A stretch of 34,324 nt of DNA from Methylotenera sp. (GTDB lineage Bacteria; Pseudomonadota; Gammaproteobacteria; Burkholderiales; Methylophilaceae), in the NCBI GenBank assembly GCA_002928535.1, contig PERG01000021.1:1-34324 (forward strand). Reading direction: 5' to 3'. Made by a program: the position numbers and the translations under genes. Under the pieces are notes generated by a model. That model saw nothing but the letters and a program-made list of their open reading frames with translations. It did no database searches and was not told the origin of the DNA. Of the stretch, positions 1 through 10,000 are shown piece after piece; position 1 is the stretch's first letter; each line of letters begins with the position of its first letter.

Positions 1-1
1 T

Positions 2-535
2 GTGCGTGTGTCTGAAGTCACCCAAAATACCATGGGTGGATTTTTCAGTCGTAAAGACAAAAGCAGTGAATCAAGGTGGTGGTTGGAGATTACAGGCAAA
101 GGTGACAAAACTCGCATAGTGCCGGCCACCAATGAACTCATGGTTGAACTGGGTCGTTACCGTCGTGAAATGGGTTTGAGTTTAAGCCCAATTGAAGGTG
201 AAACAACACCACTACTATTGCCCATTGGTGGAAAGCAACGTGCAATGACTAGAAGCGCAGTTCATTTGATACTTAAACAAATTTTTAATATCACAGCTAA
301 GCGTCTACAAGAGCGGGGGCCTGATTTTATAGCGCAAGCCGCTAGGCTAGAAGCTGCTTCTGCACATTGGATGAGACATACTGCAGGTTCAAACATGACA
401 TCTGGCGATATGGACATCAGGCATGTTAGAGATAATTTAGGGCATGAGTCTATTGCTACAACGAATAATTATCTACATTCAGAAGATAATAAACGTCATC
501 AGGATACAGAAGAAAAACATAAATTAAACTGGTGA
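2..535 (+). CDS. Tyrosine recombinase (phage-type integrase), C-terminal catalytic part, 5'-truncated by window edge
   Basis: Catalytic domain of a tyrosine site-specific recombinase. Visible catalytic-type residues are the first Arg in RVSEV (residue 2 of the visible part), the beta-hairpin Lys in GKGDKTR (about residue 33-38), the H-x-x-R box HWMRH (122-126), LGHES (His148) and the nucleophile-type Tyr in NNYLH (157). The reading frame is open to the left edge and begins inside the Arg-I motif, so the N-terminal SAM-like domain lies outside the window and the GTG at base 2 is not a true start. No cognate attachment site or other mobile-element gene is visible, so an integrated element (to the left) is only suspected. 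A chromosomal XerC/D role is unlikely because the spacing between motifs is unusually long (insert at 60-120). Confidence 0.85.
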   Translation: MRVSEVTQNTMGGFFSRKDKSSESRWWLEITGKGDKTRIVPATNELMVELGRYRREMGLSLSPIEGETTPLLLPIGGKQRAMTRSAVHLILKQIFNITAKRLQERGPDFIAQAARLEAASAHWMRHTAGSNMTSGDMDIRHVRDNLGHESIATTNNYLHSEDNKRHQDTEEKHKLNW

Positions 536-646
536 AAATCAGTCGTTAATTAGGTGTTAATGACAACTAAGGTGACCTGCCCCCGTTTGCAATACCAATT
601 AAAAGTTATTAAAATTCACTTACTGATAAAATAGCCCCCACATCTA

Positions 647-1114
647 CTAGCTTACTTCCTCTATGATTTTAAAGCTGGAATGGCAGGCAATACAATTCTT
701 CATCAACTGATCTAATTGGCGGCGGCTATGAACAGGGATTTTTAATTCTGCAGCGTCCGCCGCAATCTGATCGAATTTTTTTCTTGTATCAAAGCCCAGT
801 GTTTTCATGGATAAAGGTATTTTTGCCAGCAATGAGCCCGGCGTATTTGCTTCCGCTGCCATCCCTGCCGATTTAGCGAGCATTGCAACAAGCTCCATGT
901 CATCATTGGTAATCGCCTCACTGATTTTTTGTGTACTGATCAGAAAATTACGCATCTCACTAAGGATAAGGTTGCGCTCATCTTTACTCAGCACCACCGC
1001 CACACGCTCATCATCAGAAACAGCAACACTGCCTTGAACAAATTTATAGGCAACGGCAATTAAAACTATCAGCAGCGTACAGATAATAGCCCACAGAATT
1101 TTGAAGTTTTTCAT
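647..1114 (-). CDS. Membrane-anchored c-type cytochrome, single CxxCH (cytochrome c'/class II-like)
   Basis: 155-residue protein with an N-terminal hydrophobic segment (residues about 5-25) that acts as signal or membrane anchor, a helical periplasmic domain, and one haem c motif CIACH at 141-145 near the C-terminus. A C-terminal CxxCH after about 110 helical residues is the layout of class II (cytochrome c'/c556) proteins. Its likely role is periplasmic electron transfer or NO/nitrogen-oxide handling, but no partner can be proven. I chose the ATG at 1114 rather than the upstream ATG at 1141 because AAGGAA lies 5 bases before it. It is the last gene of the minus-strand series nar-can-porin-moaA, 42 bases after moaA. 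The exact physiological role is unknown. Confidence 0.75.
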   Translation of the reverse strand: MKNFKILWAIICTLLIVLIAVAYKFVQGSVAVSDDERVAVVLSKDERNLILSEMRNFLISTQKISEAITNDDMELVAMLAKSAGMAAEANTPGSLLAKIPLSMKTLGFDTRKKFDQIAADAAELKIPVHSRRQLDQLMKNCIACHSSFKIIEEVS

Positions 1115-1156
1115 GATTTTCCTTAAGCCTGCTTTTATCATTAACGAGGCCAGATA

Positions 1157-2155
1157 TTAACCGCCAGTATGCGACATAAATCTTATGACTGCGGGTTCAG
1201 CCCTTTTTAGATTGAAATCATGACCTTTTGGTTTGGCCTGCATACTGCTGACTATAGCCTGTTTTAATGGCTCATCATCATGTGGAAACTGTCTCAACAG
1301 AGGTGCTAAATCGACCTTATTTTCTTGGCCCAGGCACAAATATAGCTCACCCTTGCTGCTGATTCGCACTCGATTGCATGATTCACAGAAATTATGGCTA
1401 TTTGGCGAAATAAAGCCAACCCTTGTATTGGTGTTAGGGACATACCAGTAACGAGCAGGGCCACCCGTAGACTCAACACTTGCGATCAGATCATAACGAG
1501 AACGCAGTAGTTTCAAAGTTTCTTCATTACTGACATAGGTCGAATCACGGGCGTGGCTTACCTGGCCGAGCGGCATTTCTTCAATAAAAGAAATATCGAT
1601 TCCCTGCCCTATTGCGAACGCAACCATCGCTATCGCTTCATCATCATTGATGCCGCGCATCAGCAATGTGTTGAGCTTGATATTATCAAAACCGGCCTGC
1701 TTGGCGGCGGCTATGCCGCGCAGCACTTTATCAAGTTCACCAACGCGGGTGATTTGGCGGAAGCGTCTTTCATCCAGACTATCGAGGCTGATATTAACGC
1801 GGCGCACGCCTGCTCGCCTCAAGTCATGCGCCTGATGCTCCAGCTGCGAACCATTGGTAGTGACTACCAATTCATTCAGGCCCGGCAGATGGCCTATTTC
1901 ATTAAAAAGCCACAGCGCATTTTTGCGTACCAACGGCTCCCCGCCGGTAATGCGGACTTTTTTTACGCCCAGCGAGACAAACGCTTTCACTAATCGCGAA
2001 CACTCTTCCAGCGACAGCACTTCCTCTCGCGGCAAAAACTGCATATCTTCAGACATACAGTACACACAGCGAAAGTCGCAGCGGTCGGTAATCGACAGGC
2101 GAATGTAATCTACCTTGCGGCCAAAACCATCGATCAATACAGGGGAAGAGTTCAT
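1157..2155 (-). CDS. moaA: GTP 3',8-cyclase MoaA (molybdenum cofactor biosynthesis)
   Basis: 332 residues. This radical SAM enzyme converts GTP to 3',8-cyclo-7,8-dihydro-GTP, the first step of molybdopterin synthesis. The N-terminal SAM cluster motif CDFRCVYC (Cys 26, 30, 33) is followed by the GGEPLVRK motif. The C-terminal GTP-side cluster is visible as CESCNRVR plus a later Cys in LYLCLGQ, and the protein ends in the conserved Gly-Gly tail (HTGG). Length matches the family. It follows the porin gene by 12 bases and lies in the nar transcription direction, consistent with supplying Mo-bisMGD cofactor to NarG. The Shine-Dalgarno is weak, so translational coupling to the upstream gene is likely. 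No riboswitch is seen in the short leader. Confidence 0.96.
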   Translation of the reverse strand: MNSSPVLIDGFGRKVDYIRLSITDRCDFRCVYCMSEDMQFLPREEVLSLEECSRLVKAFVSLGVKKVRITGGEPLVRKNALWLFNEIGHLPGLNELVVTTNGSQLEHQAHDLRRAGVRRVNISLDSLDERRFRQITRVGELDKVLRGIAAAKQAGFDNIKLNTLLMRGINDDEAIAMVAFAIGQGIDISFIEEMPLGQVSHARDSTYVSNEETLKLLRSRYDLIASVESTGGPARYWYVPNTNTRVGFISPNSHNFCESCNRVRISSKGELYLCLGQENKVDLAPLLRQFPHDDEPLKQAIVSSMQAKPKGHDFNLKRAEPAVIRFMSHTGG

Positions 2156-2167
2156 GTTGGCGTTCTG

Positions 2168-3565
2168 CTAAAACGTATACATGCCAGTCACCCAGACGAC
2201 TTCTTTGTCGCCTTTGCGCGCAGCATTTTGTAGAGTAGTACCGTAGATATCGGATTCATTGAATTTTGCGTATTCAAGTTTGCCGCTGATTTTGTCAGTG
2301 AACGGATACATCACACTCAGATCCAGCTCGGTACCGTATTTATCGCCGAACTTGCCGTTGAGCGACTGGTATTTTTCGTCTGATTTGAACACATGGTATT
2401 CCGCCTGTAGCTTAGCTTTGCCAATGCTACCGGCAACCGTGACGAATGTATCTTCAATACCCTGGCGCGGTGTAGCCAGAAACTGGTCAGCCCAACCCTG
2501 AAACAGGTGGTTGGTGCCCAGTGGTGTCTGGAAAGCATATTTACCATCGTTGCTGGCGAGCTTCTCATGGTCAATTCTGACTGACCAAGTGTTATACATC
2601 GCGCCGCCGCCCAGTTTAAAGTAGTGTGCGTCAATCAGTTCGCTGCCGTCTTTATAGTCAGACTGTTTCGCATATTCAGCGGTGTAAAGTACTTTCCAGG
2701 TCGGGTCGATTGCGCGCACGCCATCCAGACGCAGGCCGAATGTTTTTGAGCTGGCATCCGTGGTTGCCGTTTTAACCAGATCCTGGCTGGCACCCAGACC
2801 GTTACCACCTTGCGCAGCTGTACTATCGGCGAGTGGGTTGCCGTTGTTCTGACCCAGGTTTGCAACGTCGACCAGATAACCGTAGCCCACTACTGACTCG
2901 CTAGGAGAAATGCGATACTTGGCATTCACAATTTCGATATCGCCTTGACGCAGTTCGGTATTAATCTGGCGTACCTGATCAAAGTGTGCCACGAATATTT
3001 CTGTATCCGGAATGCTTTTGTTGAGTACAGATACACCGTCAAATACCTGCATATTCTGGCGGAAGCCGATGTCGCCGATGAAGCGAACATTGTCTAGATT
3101 CACCTGTTGGCGGCCAAGACGCACTCTGGTGTTCTTGATGCCGGTCCAGTCTACAAACAGCTGATTCACATCTGTAAAGCTCGGGTCAACGATATTGGCG
3201 TAGTTGGCCTTGCCTGGCTCACTCAGGTTCTCGCGTCTGTCGTTAAAGTTGTGGTTAAACTCGTGGACGTCGGTCAGTTGTGCGGCAAAACTGAAATTCT
3301 TATACGGTGCCGTTTGCCAGCCGATCAAGCTGCGCAGTGTGAAAGCATGAGCACTGTCCAGTTTTTGGGTTGCATTAGGTGCCGGCTGAAATGCCTCCTG
3401 GTCTACTGATTCGTAGCGCAAGCGGAAATTGGTCATAGATTTGCCTTGTATGATCGCATCAAGCAGCTTTTCAGGCGCAGCTACGACAGCTTCCTCTGCC
3501 AAAACCGGGATAGCCCACATCGCCAATAAGGCAGAAAATACAGAAATACTTAATCGACGATTCAT
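2168..3565 (-). CDS. Outer-membrane beta-barrel porin, alginate-export (AlgE-like) family
   Basis: 465 residues from the ATG at 3565, preceded by AAGGAT at 8 bases; an in-frame start at 3589 lacks such a site. Signal peptide: MNRRLS, a hydrophobic stretch, then cleavage near the A-E-E at about residue 24. The mature part alternates polar and hydrophobic residues, contains many aromatic girdle residues, and ends in a Phe (MYTF), the terminal signature of Bam-inserted barrels. Conserved blocks such as RLRYESVDQEAF, VRLGRQQVNLDN and QVFDGVSV resemble alginate-export family porins. Its place between moaA and carbonic anhydrase in the nar direction suggests an anion path (nitrate/nitrite or carbonate) across the outer membrane, but that substrate is inferred. 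Confidence 0.8.
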   Translation of the reverse strand: MNRRLSISVFSALLAMWAIPVLAEEAVVAAPEKLLDAIIQGKSMTNFRLRYESVDQEAFQPAPNATQKLDSAHAFTLRSLIGWQTAPYKNFSFAAQLTDVHEFNHNFNDRRENLSEPGKANYANIVDPSFTDVNQLFVDWTGIKNTRVRLGRQQVNLDNVRFIGDIGFRQNMQVFDGVSVLNKSIPDTEIFVAHFDQVRQINTELRQGDIEIVNAKYRISPSESVVGYGYLVDVANLGQNNGNPLADSTAAQGGNGLGASQDLVKTATTDASSKTFGLRLDGVRAIDPTWKVLYTAEYAKQSDYKDGSELIDAHYFKLGGGAMYNTWSVRIDHEKLASNDGKYAFQTPLGTNHLFQGWADQFLATPRQGIEDTFVTVAGSIGKAKLQAEYHVFKSDEKYQSLNGKFGDKYGTELDLSVMYPFTDKISGKLEYAKFNESDIYGTTLQNAARKGDKEVVWVTGMYTF

Positions 3566-3615
3566 CACAATATCCTTAATTTCAATCATTAATTTATTAC
3601 TATCTGGCAGCCAAC

Positions 3616-4284
3616 TTATATCTGGTAGGTCGCAACCTCAAGATTATCGACCAGCACTTCAAACACGCCGCTTTCGGGACGGTACTCATATAATTCGCCG
3701 TGGCGCATATCAAAATACCAGCCATGCAGCGTCAGCTTGTCCTCTTGCACACGACTGCTGATCCACGGATACGACATCAGGTTCTCCAAAGACACCAGAA
3801 TGGCAGATTGCTCACAGACATTTGCTTGCATTTGTATCGGCTTATCATTAAACTCCCGCAGCACCTGCTGGCGGGCTTCTTCAGCTATACCCAGCCACTT
3901 GGCGATCAGCTCTTCTTCGTTACAGTCAGGCGTTTTATGTTCCATCAAAGCACGAATGCCGCCGCATTGCGCATGCCCCATCACGATAATGTGTTCGACT
4001 TCCAGATTATGGACAGCAAACGCAATCGCTGAAGTCGTTGCTGCAAAGTACGTTGCCTGTACATGCGGCGGCACCAGATTTGCAACATTACGCACCACAA
4101 ACATATCGCCGGGGTCGCAATCAGTCAGCAATGCCGGATCACAGCGCGAATCGCAGCAGGCAATGACCAGCGCACGCGGGCGCTGACCTTGCTGGACAAG
4201 CTGCTCAAATAACACGCGCTGCTCACCCAGATAGTTTTGCTGGAAGCGACGAAAACCACTCAGAAATTTTGAAACATCGCGCAT
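3616..4284 (-). CDS. can: Beta-class carbonic anhydrase
   Basis: 222 residues, normal for the bacterial beta class. The enzyme interconverts CO2 and bicarbonate at a zinc site. Zinc ligands and the Asp-Arg dyad are visible as CCDSRCDP (Cys 44, Asp 45, Arg 47 region) and HAQCGG (His and Cys near residue 103-106). The fold's oligomerisation motifs, such as VVRNVANLVPP, are present. The gene starts 15 bases after narI and continues the nar direction, which is an unusual partner. Possible reasons are pH or bicarbonate balance during nitrate respiration or C1 oxidation; this is inference. No good Shine-Dalgarno precedes the ATG, which suggests coupling to narI translation. Confidence 0.93.
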   Translation of the reverse strand: MRDVSKFLSGFRRFQQNYLGEQRVLFEQLVQQGQRPRALVIACCDSRCDPALLTDCDPGDMFVVRNVANLVPPHVQATYFAATTSAIAFAVHNLEVEHIIVMGHAQCGGIRALMEHKTPDCNEEELIAKWLGIAEEARQQVLREFNDKPIQMQANVCEQSAILVSLENLMSYPWISSRVQEDKLTLHGWYFDMRHGELYEYRPESGVFEVLVDNLEVATYQI

Positions 4285-4299
4285 CGTATTGAATGCCAG

Positions 4300-4989
4300 T
4301 TAACGGAATCGTTTACTGCGCACAATCTGGTAAGGTCTGTTGATATATCCGAAAGGTGCACTCCATACATGCACCATCCGTGTAAACGGAAACACCAGAA
4401 ATACCGTCATGCCAAAGAACAGATGTACTTTGAAAATAGTGTCTACGCCGTTTAGCAATGATGGATCAGGGTGCAGGTAAATAATGCTTTGCACCCACTC
4501 TGCCAGTGCGATCATCACACCCGGATTATTGTGATTGGCATGGCTGATAGATACCGGGATGGTAGATAAGCCGATAATCAAGGTGATCAGCAGCCATGTC
4601 AGTATGAACTTATCTGAACCACGGCTGGTAGCTGATACGCGACGGTTAAATATGCGGCGCAGCCAAAGAATCGCACCGCCAACCAGACACATACCGCCGA
4701 ATATAGAACCCGCCCAGATAGCTATCATCTGGTGAGCCATATCTGATACCCCCAGTGCTTTGAATACACTGTGCGGGGTAAGCAAACCCACGGCATGCCC
4801 GAAAAAGATCGCAATAATACCGATATGGAACAGATTACTGCCAAGCCGCATATTGGCTTTTGAAAGTAATTGGCTGGAGTCACTCTTCCATGTGTATTGC
4901 TCCCTGTCAAAACGTAACCAGCTGCCGAGTAAAAATACCGTCAGTGCGATATAAGGGTAAATACCGTATAGAAAATTATGTAAACTCAT
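4300..4989 (-). CDS. narI: Respiratory nitrate reductase gamma subunit NarI (cytochrome b)
   Basis: 229 residues with five predicted transmembrane helices. NarI anchors NarGH to the cytoplasmic side of the inner membrane and oxidises quinol through two b haems. Candidate axial histidines are in SNLFHIG and FFGHAVG (N-terminal pair) and in FKVHLFFG and RMVHVWSAP (C-terminal pair), matching the NarI pattern; the SAPFGYINRPYQIVR tail is also typical. AAGGAG sits 6 bases before the ATG. Last of the four narGHJI genes, 11 bases after narJ. Its quinol source ties it to the ubiquinone genes elsewhere in the window. Confidence 0.97.
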   Translation of the reverse strand: MSLHNFLYGIYPYIALTVFLLGSWLRFDREQYTWKSDSSQLLSKANMRLGSNLFHIGIIAIFFGHAVGLLTPHSVFKALGVSDMAHQMIAIWAGSIFGGMCLVGGAILWLRRIFNRRVSATSRGSDKFILTWLLITLIIGLSTIPVSISHANHNNPGVMIALAEWVQSIIYLHPDPSLLNGVDTIFKVHLFFGMTVFLVFPFTRMVHVWSAPFGYINRPYQIVRSKRFR

Positions 4990-5000
4990 TTTGCTCTCCT

Positions 5001-5516
5001 TTATGCAGCCAACTTGCTAAGCGTTGCCCGATTTTCAATAATCGACAGCAGTGCCGCGTAAGGGCTTTCAACTTTAGTTAAATTCTCGGTCAATACGGCT
5101 AAGACTTTCTTAGCATCCGCAAGAAAAACAGTTGCTTCGCTATCGTCCATATAGGCAGTGAACTCAAGTATCAGCGGCAGATAATCTGGCAACTCATTAG
5201 TCACCACTTCTACGCCGTAATCCTTATATAACTCACCTAAGTCAATTAATGCGGGACCACGATTTTTATCATCCCCGAACAAATGATGCGTGAGATGCAG
5301 GCTGTGTTCAGGAACCATATCAAAGGTTTTTACATAGTCAGACTGCAATTCTGTCAATGGCAAACTTTGCAGATGATTGATAAAGTTCAGCAAAGCATCA
5401 CGCTCAATATTGTCTGCATCCAGCTGCGGAAAAATCTCAAGCAATTCTGGAATATGTTCAATTAACTCTTGGTCTGGATACTCCAGCAACACTGATAATA
5501 ATTTATAGATTTTCAT
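5001..5516 (-). CDS. narJ: Nitrate reductase assembly chaperone NarJ
   Basis: 171 residues; the soluble TorD/NarJ-family chaperone binds the NarG N-terminus and helps insert the molybdenum cofactor. Visible family features are the N-terminal YKLLSVLLEYPDQEL segment, the LQSDYVKTFDM stretch and the HLFGDDKNRGPALIDL block. It is shorter than the enterobacterial protein (about 236 residues) at the C-terminus, which is common among NarJ proteins of other proteobacteria. AAGGAA precedes the ATG by 7 bases. It lies between narH and narI with 11-base gaps on both sides. Confidence 0.95.
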   Translation of the reverse strand: MKIYKLLSVLLEYPDQELIEHIPELLEIFPQLDADNIERDALLNFINHLQSLPLTELQSDYVKTFDMVPEHSLHLTHHLFGDDKNRGPALIDLGELYKDYGVEVVTNELPDYLPLILEFTAYMDDSEATVFLADAKKVLAVLTENLTKVESPYAALLSIIENRATLSKLAA

Positions 5517-5527
5517 GATGCATTTCC

Positions 5528-7075
5528 TTAGTTTTTGTCACTCAATGGTGCCAGATCTTTAGGTTCAACCGTGTCTTTGCGACGACGTGGGAACAAGGTA
5601 ATTTTAGAAACGCCGTGTGAACTGTCATTGCCAAAAGTGAAACCATTTTGCCCTTGGAAGCCGAACGCATCATCCAGTGTTTCTTCGGTATGGCCGGTAG
5701 GAATCACAAATCGATCTTCATAATTAGCGATAGCCAGATAGCGATACATCTCTTTGGCCTGATCTTCAGTTATGCCGGCTGCGTCAAGTGCGCGCGTATC
5801 TGCTATGCCTTCCACATGCACTGAGCGCTGATAACTGCGCATTGCAATCAAACGGTTCAAGGCACTCTCGATCGGTTCAGTTTTACCCGCCGTTAACAGA
5901 TTCGCCAGATACTGTACCGGCAGGCGCATGGTGCCTGCCACCGGAATGGCACCATCCGGGCCCACCGGTAAATTGCCCTGATCGATCTGTGATTGCACTG
6001 GAGAAAGCGGCGGCACGTACCAGACCATCGGCAATGTGCGGAACTCCGGGTGCATCGGGAACGCGATTTTCCAATCCATCGCCATCTTCCAGATCGGGGA
6101 TTTACGCGCAGCTTCCAGCCAGTCTTCGTTAATACCTTCTTTGCGCGCTGCAGCAATCACTTCCGGATCATTCGGGTCGAGGAAAATCTTGCATTGCGCT
6201 TCATACAGATCCTGCTCATCTTCCATGCTGGCAAGCTCTTCAATACGATCAGCGTCGTACAGCATGATACCGTTGTAACGAATACGGCCAACGCAGGATT
6301 CTGAACATACCGTCGGCATGCCGGATTCCACACGTGGGTAGCAGCCTACGCACTTCTCGGCTTTGCCTGACTCCCAGTTGTAGAACACTTTTTTATACGG
6401 GCATGAGCTTACGCACATGCGCCAGCCACGGCATTTGTCCTGATCTACCAGCACAATACCGTCTTCTTCGCGTTTGTAGATAGAGCCTGACGGGCAAGCT
6501 GCCACACATGATGCATTCAGGCAGTGATTGCAGATACGTGGCAAGTACATATGGAAAGTATTTTCAAACTGACCATACATTTCTTTCTGGATATTCTCCA
6601 GATTCTTGTCTTTGCTGCGCTTATGGAACTCACCGGCCAGGTCGTCTTCCCAGTTAGGACCCCATTTGATTTTTTCCATGCTCTCGCCGGTAATCGCCGA
6701 TATCGGGCGTGCCGTTGGCGTAGCTTCTGACAGCGGTGCATTTTGCAAATGCGCGTAGTTGTAGGTAAACGGCTCGTAGTAGTCGTCTATTTCCGGCATA
6801 TCCGGGTTAGCAAAAATGTTAAGCAGCTTGGAAGCGCGGCTGCCGGACTTAAGCTCCAGCTTGCCGTCCTTAAGCTCCCAGCCACCGTTCCATATTTCCT
6901 GGTTTTCCCACTGTTTTGGGTAGCCGACACCGGGTTTTGATTCAACGTTGTTGAACCATGCATATTCAACACCTTTTCTATTCGTCCACACGTTCTTACA
7001 GGTAACAGAGCAGGTGTGACAGCCGATACATTTGTCCAGATTAAAGACAAAGGCGAATTGGGCGCGTACTTTCAT
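5528..7075 (-). CDS. narH: Respiratory nitrate reductase beta subunit NarH (Fe-S)
   Basis: 515 residues. NarH relays electrons from NarI to NarG through three [4Fe-4S] and one [3Fe-4S] clusters. Four Cys groups are visible: CIGCHTCSVTC (near residue 16), CNHCLNASCVAACP, CRGWRMCVSSCP and CVGCYPR with CSESCVGR. In the third group a Trp (CRGW) replaces the second Cys, the known signature of the [3Fe-4S] cluster in NarH. GGAG lies just before the ATG. Follows narG by 21 bases. Confidence 0.98.
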   Translation of the reverse strand: MKVRAQFAFVFNLDKCIGCHTCSVTCKNVWTNRKGVEYAWFNNVESKPGVGYPKQWENQEIWNGGWELKDGKLELKSGSRASKLLNIFANPDMPEIDDYYEPFTYNYAHLQNAPLSEATPTARPISAITGESMEKIKWGPNWEDDLAGEFHKRSKDKNLENIQKEMYGQFENTFHMYLPRICNHCLNASCVAACPSGSIYKREEDGIVLVDQDKCRGWRMCVSSCPYKKVFYNWESGKAEKCVGCYPRVESGMPTVCSESCVGRIRYNGIMLYDADRIEELASMEDEQDLYEAQCKIFLDPNDPEVIAAARKEGINEDWLEAARKSPIWKMAMDWKIAFPMHPEFRTLPMVWYVPPLSPVQSQIDQGNLPVGPDGAIPVAGTMRLPVQYLANLLTAGKTEPIESALNRLIAMRSYQRSVHVEGIADTRALDAAGITEDQAKEMYRYLAIANYEDRFVIPTGHTEETLDDAFGFQGQNGFTFGNDSSHGVSKITLFPRRRKDTVEPKDLAPLSDKN

Positions 7076-7096
7076 AATAATCTCCTTATGCCTTAT

Positions 7097-10000
7097 TTAT
7101 TTGGCACCAATGCCAATGGGGTTGAGTTGCGCTTCACGTTCAGGCGTAAGTGGACGTTCCAGCCAATCAATGTCTTTATCTGCGATCTTATGCAGGGCTA
7201 CCATCGTGTCGCGCTGGCAGCCGACCGTGCCGTAATAATTGAAACCGTAAGAAAGCTGTGCATAGCCACCGATCATATTGGTCGGCTTCATGATGACGCG
7301 CGTTACCGCATTCAAAATGCCACCGCGTTTACCGGTAGTCGGCGAGCCCGGCACGTTCACATTTTTTTCCTGCGCGTGATACATCATGGCCATGCCGCGC
7401 GGTATGCGCTGCGATACTACGGCTCGCGCCACGGTAGCGCCGTTATGGTTCAAGGCTTCTACCCAGTCGTTATCTTCAATGCCTACAGATTTGGCATCAT
7501 CTTCTGAGAGCCAGACATACGGGCCGCCACGGAACAATGTCAGCATACGCAGCGTGTCCTGATAAGAAGAGTGAATGCCCCATTTACTGTGTGGTGTAAT
7601 CCAGTTCAGTTCCAGATGCGGCTTAGATGTAACGCTCTTAGGCAACGCATTCAGCTCACCAAGATCCACCATCGGTTTATAGGTACAGAAGCCTTCACCG
7701 AAATCCAGCATCCATTCATGGTCCTGATAAAAATGTGCACGACCGGTCAGGGTACGGAACGGGATATGCTCATGAATATTGGTATAGCCTGCGGTGTAAG
7801 ACACATGCTCAGACTCAATACCGGACCAGGTTGGCGCGGTGATGATCTTACGAGGCTGTGCCTGAATATCCTTGAATGTGAACTTGTCTTCATGGCGGCC
7901 AGCATACAGATGGTGATGATCAATGCCGGTTTTCTGTGACAAAGAAGTCCATGATTTATGCGCTACTTCACCATTGGTTTCGGGCGCCATACGCATGACT
8001 GAATCACAAACTTCAATATCTTCCGCCAGTGAAGGCATGCCGAAAGAAACGCCGGGTTCTGTCACGGTACTGTTATGTTTCTTGAGTTCTTCGTACTCTC
8101 TGTCTGTATTCCAGTCGATGCCCTTGATGTTGTTGCCAAGCTTGGTCATCAGTGGGCCTAGCGCAATAAACTTGCGATAAGTATCACCATAGGTGCGCTC
8201 AACCAGCTTGATGATCGCCATGGTTTTACCCGGAATCGGCTCACAATCGCCTTCTTTCCAGTTTTTCACCTCACCGAAAGGCTGCGCCAGTTCTGCGGCT
8301 GAGTCATGCTGCATCGGCAAAGCCACCACTTCTTTCTTGGTTCCGAGGTGTTTTTCAGCCAGTGGTGAGAATGTCTTGGCAATGGTCTTGAAAATCTGCC
8401 AGTCAGACTTGGATTCCCAGCCTGGTGATACCGCTTCTGACAGCGGATGAATGAACGGATGCATGTCTGTGGTATTAAGATCGTTCTTTTCATACCAGGT
8501 TGCAGTTGGCAGAATAATGTCTGAATAAGCGCCGGTAGAATTGAGGCGGAAATTGATATCCACCATCAGATCCAATTTGCCGATAGGCGCATCCTCATGC
8601 CATTTCACTTCTTTATTATCACGACCGGCGCCTGACTCCTGCAATACGCCGTTTTGCGCACCTAATAGATGCTTGAGGAAATACTCATGGCCTTTTGCAG
8701 AAGATCCGATCAGATTAGCACGCCATACAAACAAGTTGCGCGGCCAGTTAACCGGATTATCCGGGTCGGCATAAGCTACATCCAGCTCACCGGATTTCAA
8801 TTTATCTGCAACATACTTGGCTACAGCAGCTTCATCGGTAGCGCCACTGTTAATCGCCTCTTCAGCCAGATCGATCGGGTTGACATTAAAGTTTGGCATA
8901 GATGGCAACCAACCCATACGCGCCGCTTTTACGTTGTAATCCGCAATTGAATTACCCTTGTTTTTACCTTTACCGGCCGGTGACAGCAGGCTGTCTGCAG
9001 TCAGCGTTTCATAACGCCATTGGTCGGTATGGAAATACCAGTAAGAAGTAGAATTAGCGTGACGGGGCGGACGGTGCCAGTCAGTGGCAAAAGCTATCGG
9101 AGCCCAACCGGCCTGCGGACGCAGCTTTTCCTGGCCCACATAGTGCGCCCAGCCGCCACCGCTCTGGCCCACACAGCCGCACATGTGCAGCAGGTTCATA
9201 ATCGCACGGTAGGCTAAATCATTGTGGTACCAGTGGTTAATCGCCGCACCCATAATCACCATAGATTTTCCCTTGGTTTTAGAGGCGTTATAAGCAAACT
9301 CACGTCCGGTGCGCTCAATATCGGCCGCTTTCACGCCGGTAACTTTTTCTGCCCAAGCCGGGGTGTAGGCAACATTCGCATCATCATAGCTTGTTGCAAC
9401 GTTTTCGCCGCCAAGGCCGCGATCAATGCCATATTGTGCGACCTGCATATCAAATACTGTTGCTACCAGAGCTTCTTCACCGTTCGCGAGTTTGACCCTG
9501 CGTACCGGTACATTGCGATATAACAAGGCACTCTCGCCCTGCGTAAAATGCGGGAAGCCGACAGACACAACATCATCCCTATCATCAATACAGGTGAGTT
9601 CAGCCGCAATCTCGTGACTGTCAGCCTGCTCCAGCAGGTTCCATTTGCCATCTTCACCCCAGCGGAAGCCGATACTGCCGTTAGGCGCCACAAATGCACA
9701 TGATTTGCGGTCAAAAACTGTGGTTTTCCAGTCAGGATTGTTGGTTTCACCCAGTGCGCCATCAAAATCAGAAGCGCGCAGGAATCTGTCAGAAACATAA
9801 GCATCATCATGTTTGCGCAGCATCACCTGCATCGGCAAGTCAGTATATTTACGTGCATATTCCTGGAAATATGGGTCTTGGCTATTGATGTAGAACTCTT
9901 TCAGCGCTACATGGCCCATAGCTAGAAACGCAGCAGCATCCGTACCCTGTTTGATTGGCATCCACAGATCAGAGAACTTGCAGAACTCGGCATAATCCGG

